Program-made: the position numbers and the translations under genes
The notes under the pieces: model-generated
The model's database searches: none
Seen by the model: only the letters and a program-made list of their open reading frames with translations
What the model was told of the DNA's origin: nothing
From: Microbacterium terrae
GTDB lineage: Bacteria; Actinomycetota; Actinomycetes; Actinomycetales; Microbacteriaceae
Assembly: GCF_017831975.1 (NCBI RefSeq)
Contig: NZ_JAFDSS010000001.1
Span: 1,364,001-1,428,000, forward strand
Direction: 5' to 3'
DNA: 64,000 nucleotides
Part shown: one piece after another, positions 26,317 to 35,703 of the stretch
Position numbering within the stretch: the first letter of the stretch is position 1
How the letters are laid out: each line of letters starts with the position of its first letter

Positions 26317-27090
26317 ATGGGTTACATCAAGTCCGCCGCGCTCGAGGAGACCGGCTACGTCGTCCTCGACAGCTACGCCCAGGAACTCGATCCGAAGGAG
26401 TGGCTCGACATCGAGTACGTCGACTGGAAGTCCTCCGGCGACACCCGCTTCGCACCTCTCGCCTCGGCGAAGGGCGAGATCGAATGCAACGGCTTCTGGA
26501 ACCACAAGCCGCCGCGTACCGACAAGGACGGCGTCTGGGTCGAGTCGCAGGTCGCGAAGGCGCCGAACCTCACCCGTCGCGCGCAGGAGCCGGGTGCGAA
26601 CGTCGGCCGCTGCCGCGTGATCGAGTTGCAGCCGACCCCGTACGGCGAGTGCCTCTACAACCTGCACCAGGACGACAACAACCGCCTGAACCCCGACGGC
26701 ACCGGCTGGGTCGTGCGCGGCTTCTTCAACCTCACCGACGACAAGGACAGCTTCTTCGTCCTGCGTGAGAACCGCACCGACCCCCTGGGCGAGGTGCGCA
26801 TCGCCCTGCCCGCGGGCGCCCAGCTGATCATCGACACCCAGCGGCTGTGGCACGCGACGACCCACGTCGGCACCGATCCGCGCTACAACCTCATCACCTC
26901 GTGGACGAGCGGTCCCGAGCTCGACGCGTACATCGAGAAGTACAACGGACGCAACCGCGTCGAGAGCGTGCATGTCGACCAGGCGATCCTCGACGCCGGC
27001 TACGCCGAGCAGGCCCGCAAGGATGCCGCGCGCGCTGCCTACTACGCGGCCAAGGGCCAGGCCGAGGTCCTCGCCATGAGCGAGGCCTGA
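26317..27090 (+). CDS. Putative 2-oxoglutarate/Fe(II)-type oxygenase
   Basis: A 257-residue protein conserved in actinobacteria as far as I recognise it, usually without a name. It shows the facial triad expected of Fe(II)/2-oxoglutarate oxygenases: H117-x-D119 in YNLHQDDNN and a distal H179 in RLWHATTH, followed ten residues later by R189 (DPRYNLITSW), placed to bind 2-oxoglutarate. The surrounding beta strands (RGFFNLTDDKDSFFVL, QLIIDTQRLW) fit a jelly-roll fold. The substrate is unknown. An iron box upstream suggests expression when iron is low. ATG 26317 is preceded by AAAGG. A terminator hairpin follows. Confidence 0.72.
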   Translation: MGYIKSAALEETGYVVLDSYAQELDPKEWLDIEYVDWKSSGDTRFAPLASAKGEIECNGFWNHKPPRTDKDGVWVESQVAKAPNLTRRAQEPGANVGRCRVIELQPTPYGECLYNLHQDDNNRLNPDGTGWVVRGFFNLTDDKDSFFVLRENRTDPLGEVRIALPAGAQLIIDTQRLWHATTHVGTDPRYNLITSWTSGPELDAYIEKYNGRNRVESVHVDQAILDAGYAEQARKDAARAAYYAAKGQAEVLAMSEA

Positions 27091-27104
27091 GCCTCACCAG
27101 CCGA

Positions 27105-27136
27105 GACGGGTCCCGATCGAGCGGTCGGGACCCGTC
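27105..27136 (+). terminator. Hairpin terminator of the oxygenase-like gene
   Basis: A perfect 12-base stem (GACGGGTCCCGA / TCGGGACCCGTC) with an 8-base loop, 15 bases after the stop. Confidence 0.78.
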
Positions 27137-27157
27137 GTCGTTCCCGCGACACGCGGG

Positions 27158-27175
27158 AATCACAGCCTTGTGATT
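27158..27175. promoter_or_regulatory. Operator-like palindrome AATCACA-N4-TGTGATT
   Basis: A perfect 7-base inverted repeat overlapping the -35 element of the DUF3145 promoter. The half-site resembles a Crp/FNR half-site but in inverted order, so the regulator is unknown. A second hairpin, TTCCCGCG-aca-CGCGGGAA, adjoins it at 27141-27159. Confidence 0.45.
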
Positions 27176-27197
27176 TGCGGCGTCGCCGGGTGATAAT
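27168..27197 (+). promoter_or_regulatory. Promoter of the DUF3145 gene (TTGTGA-N18-GATAAT)
   Basis: A -35 hexamer TTGTGA at 27168-27173 and a -10 hexamer GATAAT at 27192-27197, spaced 18 bases. This is one of few recognisable two-part sigma-70-type promoters here and predicts an untranslated leader of about 70 bases. Confidence 0.6.
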
Positions 27198-27275
27198 GGC
27201 CGCAGACAACCGAACAAGCCATGAGGCGCCCGTCAGGTCGTAGGGGAAGACGCACCTGAACGAACGGGAGAGATC

Positions 27276-27779
27276 ATGGCGACATCACAGGCGCGCGGGG
27301 TGATCTTCATCCACTCGGCGCCACGGGCGTTGTGCCCGCACCTCGAGTGGGCTGTCGGGCGTGCGCTCGGCCGCGCCATCAATTTCGACTGGGCGGAGCA
27401 GCCCGTGCTCGCCGGCAGCCGCCGGGCCGAGTTCTACTGGGAGGGCCCGGTCGGCACCGGCGCCGCTCTCGCGACCGCGATCCGCGGGTGGGAGCACCTC
27501 CGGTTCGAGGTGAGCGAGGATCCCACGCCGCGCAGCGACGGCGGCCGCTGGCTCCACACGCCGAGCCTCGGAATCCACTACGCCCAGACCGACACGGCCG
27601 GCAACGTCGTCATCGGCGAGGACCGGCTGCGGTACGCCCTCGACATCGCCGGAGCCGATGTCTTCGAACTGCACCGCGAGCTGCACGTGGCGCTCGGCGG
27701 TGCGTGGGACGAAGAACTCGAGCCCTTCCGCCACGCCGGCGACGACGCGCCCGTGGTCTGGCTGCACAAGGTCGGCTGA
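27276..27779 (+). CDS. DUF3145 family protein
   Basis: A 167-residue soluble protein of the actinobacterial DUF3145 family, recognised from the N-terminal ARGVIFIHSAPRALCPHLEW and the C-terminal APVVWLHKVG. No catalytic motif is visible and the function is unknown. The family is widely kept in actinobacteria, often near fatty-acid synthesis genes, as here (fabF faces it across a terminator). GGGAGAG before ATG 27276 is a good ribosome binding site. A leader of about 70 bases with a possible operator precedes it. Confidence 0.9.
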   Translation: MATSQARGVIFIHSAPRALCPHLEWAVGRALGRAINFDWAEQPVLAGSRRAEFYWEGPVGTGAALATAIRGWEHLRFEVSEDPTPRSDGGRWLHTPSLGIHYAQTDTAGNVVIGEDRLRYALDIAGADVFELHRELHVALGGAWDEELEPFRHAGDDAPVVWLHKVG

Positions 27780-27868
27780 CCCACAGACTCAGGCGGTCGG
27801 AGGCGCGACTACCGAAGCTCGGTGCACAGTCCCGGGCAGCGGGAAAGCGAATCCCCGCCTGACACGAC

Positions 27869-27903
27869 AAGACGCCCCCCGGTGGCTTCCCGGGGGGCGT
27901 CTT
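27869..27903. terminator. Bidirectional terminator between DUF3145 and fabF
   Basis: A perfect 14-base stem (AAGACGCCCCCCGG / CCGGGGGGCGTCTT) with a 7-base loop, followed on the plus strand by CGTTCG. It can end both converging transcripts. Confidence 0.85.
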
Positions 27904-27940
27904 TCGTTCGATGCGACGTCGTGCGCGCGTCGACTGCGCG

Positions 27941-29179
27941 TCAGACGCTGGCGAACGCGGCGACCGCGTTGTGGCCGCCGAAGCCGAACGAGTTGCTGAT
28001 CGCGAGGTGCGGACCGTCGCCGAGCGGAGTCGGGGCACCCGAGATCCGGAACGGCACCGCCGGGTCCTGCGTGCTGATGTTGATCGTGGGCGGCGCCACG
28101 CGATCGCGGAGCGCGAGCACGGTGAACATCGCCTCGAGCGCACCGGTGCCGCCGAGCAGGTGCCCGGTCGAGGCCTTGGTGGCCGAGACGGGGATGTCGT
28201 GGATGCGGTCGCCGAACACGGCCTTCAGCGCCTGGTACTCGTTCGGGTCGCCGACCGGGGTCGACGTCGAGTGGGCGTTGATGTGGGTGACGTCGTCGAT
28301 CGACGCATCCGCCATCGCCAGCGCCATCTCGACCGCGCGCGCCGCACCGAGGCCCTCGGGGTCGTTCGCGGTGATGTGGTACGAATCCGCCGTGACGCCG
28401 CCGCCGACGATCGCTGCGTAGATCTTCGCGCCGCGAGCGCGGGCGTGCTCCTCGGTCTCGAGGATGAGCACCGCGGCACCCTCGCCCATGACGAATCCGT
28501 CGCGGTCGATGCTGCAGGGGCGCGATGCGGTTGCAGGGTCATCGTTGCGCCGCGAGAGGGCCTGCATCGACGAGAAGGACGCGATCGTGACGGGGTGGAT
28601 CACCGACTCGGTGCCACCGGCGATCACGACGTCGGCGAGACCCGAGCGGATGTGCTCGACCGCGTTGACGAGCGACTCCGTGCTCGAGGCGCAGGCGCTC
28701 GCGACCGTTCGCGCATAGGCGCGTGCGTTGAAGTGCAGCGACAGGTTGCCCGCCGCGGCATTGGGCATGAGCATGGGCACGGTCATGGGCAGCACGCGAC
28801 GCGGGCCCTTCTCGCGCAGGGTGTCCCAGCCGTCGAGCAGGGTCCAGAGGCCGCCGATGCCGGTGGCGAAGTCGACGCCCAGGCGCTCGGGGGCGACGTC
28901 GGGCTCGCCGGCATCCGCCCACGCCTCCATGGCCGCCACCATCGCGAACTGCGACGACGGGTCGAGCCGCTTGGCGAGCGGGCGTGCGAGGACGGTGTCG
29001 GGACGCACCTTCGCCTCGGCGGCGAAGGTGACGGGCAGGTCGTACTTCTCCACCCAGTCGTACTCGAGGGTGCGCGTGCCCGAGACGCCGTCGAGCAGGG
29101 CCGCCCAGCTCTCGGGGGCGGTGCCGCCCAGGGGGGTGGATGCTCCGATGCCGGTGACGACGATGCGGGGAGTGCTCAT
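27941..29179 (-). CDS. fabF: 3-Oxoacyl-[ACP] synthase II (KAS II)
   Basis: Condensing enzyme of type II fatty acid synthesis that extends acyl-ACP with malonyl-ACP. The thiolase-fold catalytic triad is complete: cysteine in VASACASSTESL, histidine in INAHSTSTPVGDPNE and histidine in KASTGHLLGGTGAL. The start MSTPRIVVTGIGA at 29179 fits the family; an upstream extension to 29227 is unconserved. 412 residues. It is the last gene of fabD-fabH-acpP-fabF. Confidence 0.96.
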   Translation of the reverse strand: MSTPRIVVTGIGASTPLGGTAPESWAALLDGVSGTRTLEYDWVEKYDLPVTFAAEAKVRPDTVLARPLAKRLDPSSQFAMVAAMEAWADAGEPDVAPERLGVDFATGIGGLWTLLDGWDTLREKGPRRVLPMTVPMLMPNAAAGNLSLHFNARAYARTVASACASSTESLVNAVEHIRSGLADVVIAGGTESVIHPVTIASFSSMQALSRRNDDPATASRPCSIDRDGFVMGEGAAVLILETEEHARARGAKIYAAIVGGGVTADSYHITANDPEGLGAARAVEMALAMADASIDDVTHINAHSTSTPVGDPNEYQALKAVFGDRIHDIPVSATKASTGHLLGGTGALEAMFTVLALRDRVAPPTINISTQDPAVPFRISGAPTPLGDGPHLAISNSFGFGGHNAVAAFASV

Positions 29180-29237
29180 GCTGTGTGCTCCTCGTGTGGA
29201 CGTGCCGGTGGGGGCCGAAGCCCCCACCGGAGGGACG

Positions 29238-29486
29238 TCACGCCTGGTTGGACGTGATGAAGGTGACCGCGTCGCCGACGGTCTTGAGGTTCTTGACCTC
29301 GTCGTCGGGGATGGTCACGCCGAACTTCTCTTCGGCGTTGACGACGATCGTCATCATCGAGATCGAGTCGATGTCGAGGTCGTCGGTGAACGACTTCTCG
29401 AGCGCGACCTCGTCGGCCGAGATGCCGGTCTCGTCGGTGATGAGCTCAGCGAGCCCGGCGAGGACCTCGTCGGTGGTGAATGCCAT
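29238..29486 (-). CDS. acpP: Acyl carrier protein
   Basis: An 82-residue acidic carrier protein for type II fatty acid synthesis. The phosphopantetheine attachment serine is in DLDIDSISMM; most bacterial ACPs have DSL at this point, so DSI is a mild variation. It lies between fabH and fabF and is certainly part of their operon. GGAGATACCC before the ATG provides the ribosome binding site. Confidence 0.95.
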   Translation of the reverse strand: MAFTTDEVLAGLAELITDETGISADEVALEKSFTDDLDIDSISMMTIVVNAEEKFGVTIPDDEVKNLKTVGDAVTFITSNQA

Positions 29487-29563
29487 GGGTATCTCCTGTT
29501 TTTCTTCGGGGAATCACGGACCCGGGCGGGCCGGGTCTCAGTCTAGGGTCGAACGTTTGCGGC

Positions 29564-30583
29564 TCAGGGGAGCACGACCACCTGGGCGCCGAACACCAGG
29601 CCGGCGCCGAATCCGATCTGCAGGGCGAGACCGCCGCTGAGCTCGGGGTGCTCCTCCAGGAGGCGGTGGGTCGCGAGCGGGATGGATGCTGCCGAGGTGT
29701 TGCCGGTCGTCTCGATGTCGCGGCCGATGACCACCGACTCCGGGAGACCGAGCTGCTTGGCGAACTCGTCGATGATGCGCATGTTCGCCTGGTGGGGCAC
29801 GAAGGCGGCGAGGTCGGATGCCTCGATGCCGGCGGCCTCGAGGGCCTGACGCGCGACCTTGACCATCTCCCAGACCGCCCAGCGGAAGACCGTCGGGCCC
29901 TCCTGACGCAGAGTGGGCCACGGTGCGGCGCCGTCGCGGAACTCGGTGAGCGTGAAGTTCATGCCCACGGCCTCGGACTTCGATCCGTCGGAGCCCCAGA
30001 CGGTCGGGCCGATCCCCGGCGTGTCGCTCGGGCCGATCACGGCGGCGCCGGCGCCGTCGCCCAGCAGGAACGAGATGGACCGGTCGGCGGGGTCCACGAT
30101 GTCGCTCAGCTTCTCGGCGCCGATCACGACCGCGTACTTCGCCGCACCGGCGCGGATGAGCGCATCGGCCTGGGCGACGCCGTACGCGAAGCCGGCGCAG
30201 GCGGCGTTGAGGTCGTATGCGGCCGCAGGGTTCGAGCCGACACGGTCGGCCACGATCGCCGAGACCGACGGTGACTGCTTGGGGTTGCTGATCGTCGCGA
30301 CGATGACGGCGTCGATGTCGGATGCCGGGATTCCCGAGCGTTCGATCGCCTCGCGGGCGGCGTCGGTGGCGAGGTCGATCGCGTCGGTGTCGGCGACCGC
30401 GCGCATCCGCGTGATGATGCCGGTTCGCTGACGGATCCACTCGTCGCTCGAGTCGATCGGGCCGATGAGATCCTCGTTGGGCACGGCGACCTCACCGCGC
30501 GCGGCGCCGTACGCGTAGATGCGGGTGTGCGCCGCGCCGGTGGGCTGGACGAGGGTGGGGGTCATTCGCTTGTCTCCGCTCAT
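29564..30583 (-). CDS. fabH: 3-Oxoacyl-[ACP] synthase III (KAS III)
   Basis: Starts fatty acid synthesis by condensing an acyl-CoA primer with malonyl-ACP; in actinobacteria the primers are usually branched. The catalytic triad is seen as cysteine in LNAACAGFAYGV, histidine in FVPHQANMRIID and asparagine in TGNTSAASIP. ATG 30583 (MSGDKRMTPTL) overlaps the fabD stop as ATGA, which argues for this start over the later ATG 30565. 339 residues. Confidence 0.95.
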   Translation of the reverse strand: MSGDKRMTPTLVQPTGAAHTRIYAYGAARGEVAVPNEDLIGPIDSSDEWIRQRTGIITRMRAVADTDAIDLATDAAREAIERSGIPASDIDAVIVATISNPKQSPSVSAIVADRVGSNPAAAYDLNAACAGFAYGVAQADALIRAGAAKYAVVIGAEKLSDIVDPADRSISFLLGDGAGAAVIGPSDTPGIGPTVWGSDGSKSEAVGMNFTLTEFRDGAAPWPTLRQEGPTVFRWAVWEMVKVARQALEAAGIEASDLAAFVPHQANMRIIDEFAKQLGLPESVVIGRDIETTGNTSAASIPLATHRLLEEHPELSGGLALQIGFGAGLVFGAQVVVLP

Positions 30584-31488
30584 GCGTCGGCCCCGACGAG
30601 AGCGCCGGCGGCCGGGAGGTCTTCGGGAGTCTTGACCGCGACGGCCGGGACTCCACGCAGCCCGCGCTTGGCGAGCCCCACGAGCGTACCCGCCGGCGAG
30701 AGCTCCACGATGCCGCTCACCCCGTGTTCGGCGAACGCCGCCATGCACAGGTCCCACCGCACCGGTGACGCGACCTGCGCCACGAGGAGGTCGCGGAACG
30801 CCGTGCCCGACGACACCACGGATCCGTCGCGGTTCGTCCAGACGGTGACGCGCGGGTCGGATGCCTCGACCTCGCCCGCAGCGGCGGCGAGCGTGTCGAC
30901 CGCGGGAGCCATGTACCTGGTGTGGAAGGCACCTGCGACCTGGAGCGCGATGACCCGCGTGCCCGCGGGCGGTGCGGCGCTCAGCGCCTGCAGCGATTCG
31001 ATCGATCCGGCGGCGACGATCTGCCCGCCGCCGTTGTGGTTCGCCGGGGTGAGGTCGAGCTCTTCGAGCCGAGCGATGACGGCGGACTCGTCGCCCCCGA
31101 GCACCGCGCTCATGCCGGTCACCTCGGCGGCTGCGGCCTCGGCCATCGCCCGTCCGCGGATGCCGACGAGACGCAGGGCGTCCTCCTCGGAGAGGATGCC
31201 CGCCGCCGCTGCGGCCGCGAACTCACCGACCGAGTGTCCGGCGACGCCGGTCACGCGCTCACGCGAGGGCAGGGCGTTCCACGACAGAAGGCTCGCCGCG
31301 ACGATGAGGGGCTGGGCCACCTGCGTGTCGCGGATCCGGTCGGCGTCCCACTCGGTTCCGGCGGCGACGAGGTCGACCCCCGACCACTCCGAGTAGCGCG
31401 CGAGGCGCTCAGCGGCGCCGTCGAGCTCGAGCCAGGGGGAGAGGAACCCGGGGGACTGCGAGCCCTGTCCGGGGAAGACCGCGATCAT
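30580..31488 (-). CDS. fabD: Malonyl-CoA:ACP transacylase
   Basis: Loads malonyl groups onto ACP. Recognised from VFPGQGSQSPGF at the N-terminus, the active-site serine in VAGHSVGEFAAA and the conserved histidine in VAGAFHTRYM. Length 302 residues from ATG 31488. Two GTG codons precede it in frame, but GGAG is correctly spaced only for the ATG. It is the first fab gene, 91 bases downstream of a PucR-type regulator gene. Confidence 0.95.
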   Translation of the reverse strand: MIAVFPGQGSQSPGFLSPWLELDGAAERLARYSEWSGVDLVAAGTEWDADRIRDTQVAQPLIVAASLLSWNALPSRERVTGVAGHSVGEFAAAAAAGILSEEDALRLVGIRGRAMAEAAAAEVTGMSAVLGGDESAVIARLEELDLTPANHNGGGQIVAAGSIESLQALSAAPPAGTRVIALQVAGAFHTRYMAPAVDTLAAAAGEVEASDPRVTVWTNRDGSVVSSGTAFRDLLVAQVASPVRWDLCMAAFAEHGVSGIVELSPAGTLVGLAKRGLRGVPAVAVKTPEDLPAAGALVGADA

Positions 31489-31579
31489 CACCACTCCATC
31501 CTGCCAAGGATCGGCGGAGCGGATCTGGCGATCCTGTCACAAGAATCGGAGAAGCCTTTGTGCGCGGCGCACAGCGGGA

Positions 31580-32791
31580 TCAGGGCCGCGGGCGGCGGGG
31601 AACCGAGGAGCGCCGGCGCGTCGCGTCTGTTCCGATGGAGCCGAGGATGAGCGCCGTCTGCAGGATCAGCGCCTCGCGCGGGCCCGTGGCATCCCACCCG
31701 ATGACCTCGGACACCCGCTTGAGGCGGTAGCGCACGGTGTTGGGGTGCACGAAGAGCTCCCGCGCGGTCGCCTCGAGCGAGCGCCCGTTGTCGAGGTAGC
31801 TCCACAGCGTCGTCACGAGGTCCGCGCTGTGCGCCTGCAGCGGGCGGTAGATCCGCTCGACGAGCGTCTGCTTGGCGAGCGGATCGCCTGCCAGCGCGCG
31901 CTCGGGGAGCAGGTCGTCAGCCTCGACGGGTCGGGGCGCGTTCCGCCAGGCCCGGGCGACGGCGAACCCGGCGAGCGAGGCCCGCGCGCTCTGCCCGGCG
32001 TCGACCAGTGCCGGCACCGTCGGCCCGAGCACCAGGTGCCCGGGGCCGAAGCCCGGCTCGAGCCGACGCGCGATCTCGGTGAACGGCAGGTCGGCCGCGA
32101 GGTCCTCGGTGCGCGCGGGAGGCTCCGCCCGACCGAGGACGAGCACGAGGCGCGACCCCTGCACGCCGATGAGCACGTCGACGCCCAGCTTGCGGGAGGT
32201 GCGGCGCAGCTGATCGACGTCGAACTGCGCCGGCGTCGTGCCCACCAGCACCGCGACCTCGCCGTGACCGTGCCATCCGAGAGCGGCGATGCGACTGGGC
32301 AGCTCCTCGTCGGCCTCGCCCGTGAGGATCGAGTCGACGACGAGCGCCTCCAGTCGCGCGTCCCACAGGCCGCGGGCCTCGGCCGCGCGGGCGTAGACGT
32401 CTGCGGCCGCGAAGGCGACCTCGCGCGAGTAGAGCAGGATCGCCTCACGCAGGTGCTCGCCCTTGCCGGCGACCCGCTCCTCGGTCACCTCCACGGTGAC
32501 GCGGATGAGCTGCAGCGTCTGTGTAAGGCTGACGCTGCGCAGCAGCTCCCGCGGCGCGGCCGCGAAGATGTCGGCCGCGATCCACGGAGTGGACTTCGGG
32601 TCCTCGTACCACTGGATGAACGAGGTGATGCCCGCCTGCGCGACGAGTCCGACGGCGGACCGTCGCGCAGGCGGCATCTCGGCGTACCAGGGGAGCGAGT
32701 CCTCCAGCCGCTTGATCGTGGCCGTCGCGAGGTCTCCCGAGATGCGTCGCAGCCACGCGAGCGTCTCGGTCTTGTCCATCGTCTGGGCCAT
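31580..32791 (-). CDS. PucR-family transcriptional regulator (FasR-like)
   Basis: A 403-residue regulator of the PucR family, with an N-terminal ligand-like region, a central GGDEF-related part (GVDVLIGVQGSRLVLVLGRAE) and a C-terminal helix-turn-helix (ATARELFVHPNTVRYRLKRV). In Streptomyces a homologue upstream of fabD, FasR, activates the fab operon; the position directly before fabD supports the same role. It begins eight bases after the aceE stop, so it may be co-transcribed with aceE. ATG 32791 (MAQTMDK) is used; ATG 32779 is also possible. Confidence 0.9.
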   Translation of the reverse strand: MAQTMDKTETLAWLRRISGDLATATIKRLEDSLPWYAEMPPARRSAVGLVAQAGITSFIQWYEDPKSTPWIAADIFAAAPRELLRSVSLTQTLQLIRVTVEVTEERVAGKGEHLREAILLYSREVAFAAADVYARAAEARGLWDARLEALVVDSILTGEADEELPSRIAALGWHGHGEVAVLVGTTPAQFDVDQLRRTSRKLGVDVLIGVQGSRLVLVLGRAEPPARTEDLAADLPFTEIARRLEPGFGPGHLVLGPTVPALVDAGQSARASLAGFAVARAWRNAPRPVEADDLLPERALAGDPLAKQTLVERIYRPLQAHSADLVTTLWSYLDNGRSLEATARELFVHPNTVRYRLKRVSEVIGWDATGPREALILQTALILGSIGTDATRRRSSVPRRPRP

Positions 32792-32799
32792 CGGGGGTG

Positions 32800-35529
32800 T
32801 CAGCTCTCGCCGCCGGCGTTTCCGCTCGTACCGGCGGTCACGTCGTGCAGGCGGTACTTCTCGATCGCCTGAGCCGACAGAGCGCGGTCCACCTTGCCTT
32901 CGGCGGCCAGCGCCTGGAGCGTGCGCACCACGATCGACGGACCGTCGATCTTGAAGTAGCGGCGCGCTGCGGCGCGGGTGTCGCTGAAGCCGAAGCCGTC
33001 GGCACCGAGGGTCACGAACGAGTTCGGCACCCACGGCCGGATCTGGTCCTGCACGGCGTGCATGAAGTCGCTCACGGCGACCACGGGGCCCGCGGCATCC
33101 TTGAGCTTCTCGGTGATGTACGCGGTGCGCGGCTCTGCCTCGGGGTGGAGGAAGTTGTGCTCGTCGGCGGCGAGACCGTCGCGGCGCAGCTCGCCCCACG
33201 ATGTGACCGACCAGATGTCGGCCTGAACGCCCCAGTCGTCGCGCAGGAGCTGCTGCGCCTCGAACGCCCACGGCACGCCGACGCCCGATGCGAGGATCTG
33301 GACCCGGGGGCCCTCGCCCTCAGCGGTCGACACCCGGTGGATGCCGCGCACGATGCCGTCGACGTCCACATCCGCGGGCTCGGCCGGCTGGACGAGCGGC
33401 TCGTTGTACACCGTCATGTAGTACATGACGTTGGGGTCGGGGTGGTTGCCGCCGTACATGCGCTCGATGCCCGAGCGGACGATGTGCGCGATCTCGTACC
33501 CGTACGCCGGGTCGTACGACAGCGTGGCCGGGTTCGTGGATGCGAGCAGCGGCGAGTGTCCGTCCGCGTGCTGCAGACCCTCACCGGTGAGCGTGGTGCG
33601 ACCGGCGGTCGCGCCGATGATGAAGCCGCGGGCCATCTGGTCGCCCGCCGCCCACTGGGCGTCGCCGGTGCGCTGGAAGCCGAACATCGAGTAGAAGACG
33701 TAGACCGGGATGAGCGGCTCGCCGTGCGTCGAGTACGAGGTTCCGGTGGCCGTGAACGCCGCGACGGCGCCGGCCTCGTTGATCCCGACGTGAAGGATCT
33801 GGCCCTGCGGGCTCTCCTTGTAGGCGAGGAGCAGTTCGCGGTCGACCGACGTGTAGTTCTGGCCGTGCGGGTTGTAGATCTTCGCCGTCGGGAAGTAGGC
33901 GTCCATACCGAACGTGCGCGCCTCGTCGGGGATGATCGGCACGATCCGGTGGCCGAAGTCCTTCGAGCGGAGCAGGTCCTTCAGGAGTCGGACGAACGCC
34001 ATGGTCGTGGCGATCTCCTGCGTGCCCGAGCCCTTCTTGGGGAGCGCGTACGCCTCATCGCCGGGCAGCTGCAGGCCGACGTGGTGCGTGCGGCGCTCGG
34101 GGAGGAATCCGCCGAGCGCGCGGCGACGCTCCAGCATGTACTGGATCGTCTCATCCTGAGCGCCGGGGTTGTAGTACGGCGGGGCGTAGGGGTTCTCCTC
34201 GAGCTGCGCGTCCGACACGGGGATGCGCATCGAGTCGCGGAAGTACTTGAGGTCCTGCAGGGTCATCTTCTTCATCTGGTGGGTCGCGTTGCGTCCCTCG
34301 AAGTGATGACCGAGGCCGTAGCCCTTGATCGTCTTGGCGAGGATCACGGTGGGCTGGCCCTTGTGCTCCATCGCCGCCTTGTACGCGCCGTACACCTTGC
34401 GGTAGTCGAGCCCGCCGCGGCGGAGCTTGCCCCAGATGTCGTCGTCGGACCAGTCCTTCACCAGCGCGGCCGTGCGCTCGTCGCGCCCGAAGAAGTGCTC
34501 GCGGATGAAGGCGCCGTCCTCGGCGCGGTAGGTCTGGAAATCGCCGTCGGGCGTCGTGTTCATGAGGTGCACGAGCGCGCCGTCGGTGTCCTTGGCCAGC
34601 AGCTCGTCCCAGCCGGAGCCCCAGACGACCTTGATGACGTTCCATCCGGCGCCGCGGAAGTAGCTCTCGAGCTCCTGGATGATCTTGCCGTTGCCGCGGA
34701 CCGGGCCGTCGAGGCGCTGCAGGTTGCAGTTGACGACGAAGGTGAGGTTGTCGAGGCCCTCGTTCGCCGCGACCTGCAGCTGGCCGCGGCTCTCGACCTC
34801 GTCCATCTCGCCGTCGCCGAGGAACGCCCACACGTGGGAGTTCGAGAGGTCCTTGATGCCGCGGTTCGTGAGGTACTTGTTGGTCATCGCCTGGTAGATG
34901 GCGTTGATCGGGCCGAGACCCATCGAGACCGTCGGGAACTGCCAGTACTCCGGCATGAGGCGCGGGTGCGGGTACGAGGGCAGCGCGTTCGGGGCCTTCG
35001 ACTTCTCCTGGCGGAAGCCGTCGAGCTGCTCCTCCGACAGGCGTCCTTCGAGGAAGGAGCGCGCGTAGATGCCGGGGGAGGCGTGACCCTGGATGAACAC
35101 CTGGTCGCCGCCGTTGGGGTCGTCGAGCCCGCGGAAGAAGTGGTTGAAGCCCACTTCGTACAGCGACGCCGACGAGGCGTACGTGGAGATGTGGCCGCCC
35201 ACGCCGATGCCGGGGCGCTGCGCGCGGTGCACCGTGAGCGCGGCGTTCCAGCGGATCCACCGGCGGTAGCGGCGCTCGAGCTCCTCGTCGCCCGGGAAGG
35301 CGGGCTCCGCGTCGGGCGAGATGGTGTTGATGTAGTCCGTGGTGGGCACCTGCGGGACGTTCAGCTGCAACTCGTGGGAGGTCTGCAGCAGGCTCAGCAT
35401 GATCTCGCGTCCGCGCCCGTGGCCCCGCGACTGCACGAGCTGCTGGAGGGACTCCTGCCACTCGGCGGTCTCTTCGGGATCACTGTCGAGGGGGTCCTGC
35501 GAATACGGATCCTGATCGTTGACAGTCAC
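32800..35529 (-). CDS. aceE: Pyruvate dehydrogenase E1 component (homodimeric)
   Basis: Thiamine-diphosphate enzyme that decarboxylates pyruvate and acetylates the lipoyl E2. The TPP motif starts at GDGEMDE and ends in the NCNLQRLDG stretch; [20 protein letters not shown] is typical of AceE. The 909-residue size marks the single-chain type shared by actinobacteria and gamma-proteobacteria. GTG 35529 ([12 protein letters not shown]) matches the family start; the frame is open upstream to 35607 but unconserved. It is followed by the fab regulator and operon, joining acetyl-CoA supply to lipid synthesis. Confidence 0.96.
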   Translation of the reverse strand: MTVNDQDPYSQDPLDSDPEETAEWQESLQQLVQSRGHGRGREIMLSLLQTSHELQLNVPQVPTTDYINTISPDAEPAFPGDEELERRYRRWIRWNAALTVHRAQRPGIGVGGHISTYASSASLYEVGFNHFFRGLDDPNGGDQVFIQGHASPGIYARSFLEGRLSEEQLDGFRQEKSKAPNALPSYPHPRLMPEYWQFPTVSMGLGPINAIYQAMTNKYLTNRGIKDLSNSHVWAFLGDGEMDEVESRGQLQVAANEGLDNLTFVVNCNLQRLDGPVRGNGKIIQELESYFRGAGWNVIKVVWGSGWDELLAKDTDGALVHLMNTTPDGDFQTYRAEDGAFIREHFFGRDERTAALVKDWSDDDIWGKLRRGGLDYRKVYGAYKAAMEHKGQPTVILAKTIKGYGLGHHFEGRNATHQMKKMTLQDLKYFRDSMRIPVSDAQLEENPYAPPYYNPGAQDETIQYMLERRRALGGFLPERRTHHVGLQLPGDEAYALPKKGSGTQEIATTMAFVRLLKDLLRSKDFGHRIVPIIPDEARTFGMDAYFPTAKIYNPHGQNYTSVDRELLLAYKESPQGQILHVGINEAGAVAAFTATGTSYSTHGEPLIPVYVFYSMFGFQRTGDAQWAAGDQMARGFIIGATAGRTTLTGEGLQHADGHSPLLASTNPATLSYDPAYGYEIAHIVRSGIERMYGGNHPDPNVMYYMTVYNEPLVQPAEPADVDVDGIVRGIHRVSTAEGEGPRVQILASGVGVPWAFEAQQLLRDDWGVQADIWSVTSWGELRRDGLAADEHNFLHPEAEPRTAYITEKLKDAAGPVVAVSDFMHAVQDQIRPWVPNSFVTLGADGFGFSDTRAAARRYFKIDGPSIVVRTLQALAAEGKVDRALSAQAIEKYRLHDVTAGTSGNAGGES

Positions 35530-35546
35530 AGAAGACCTTTCGTCGT

Positions 35547-35619
35547 CTGGCAGATCGTGCCAGGGAATCGCTGTCGGCGCCCGGTGGGCTTTGTCCGCCG
35601 CACACAATGCACCGTGTGC
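35547..35619. promoter_or_regulatory. Two palindromes upstream of aceE
   Basis: CTGGCA-N5-TGCCAG at 35547-35563 and GCACAC-N8-GTGTGC at 35600-35619 lie between aceE and the tRNA-Val gene. Both may be operators for aceE, but six-base arms also arise by chance. I see no certain -10/-35 pair. Confidence 0.3.
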
Positions 35620-35703
35620 CAGCCTACAGATTCGCGGGACCGCCGGATGCCGCTCGCGCCGACGGATGCCCGCACCGGGTTTGCTCCTAGACTGAAGGGG
35701 TCA

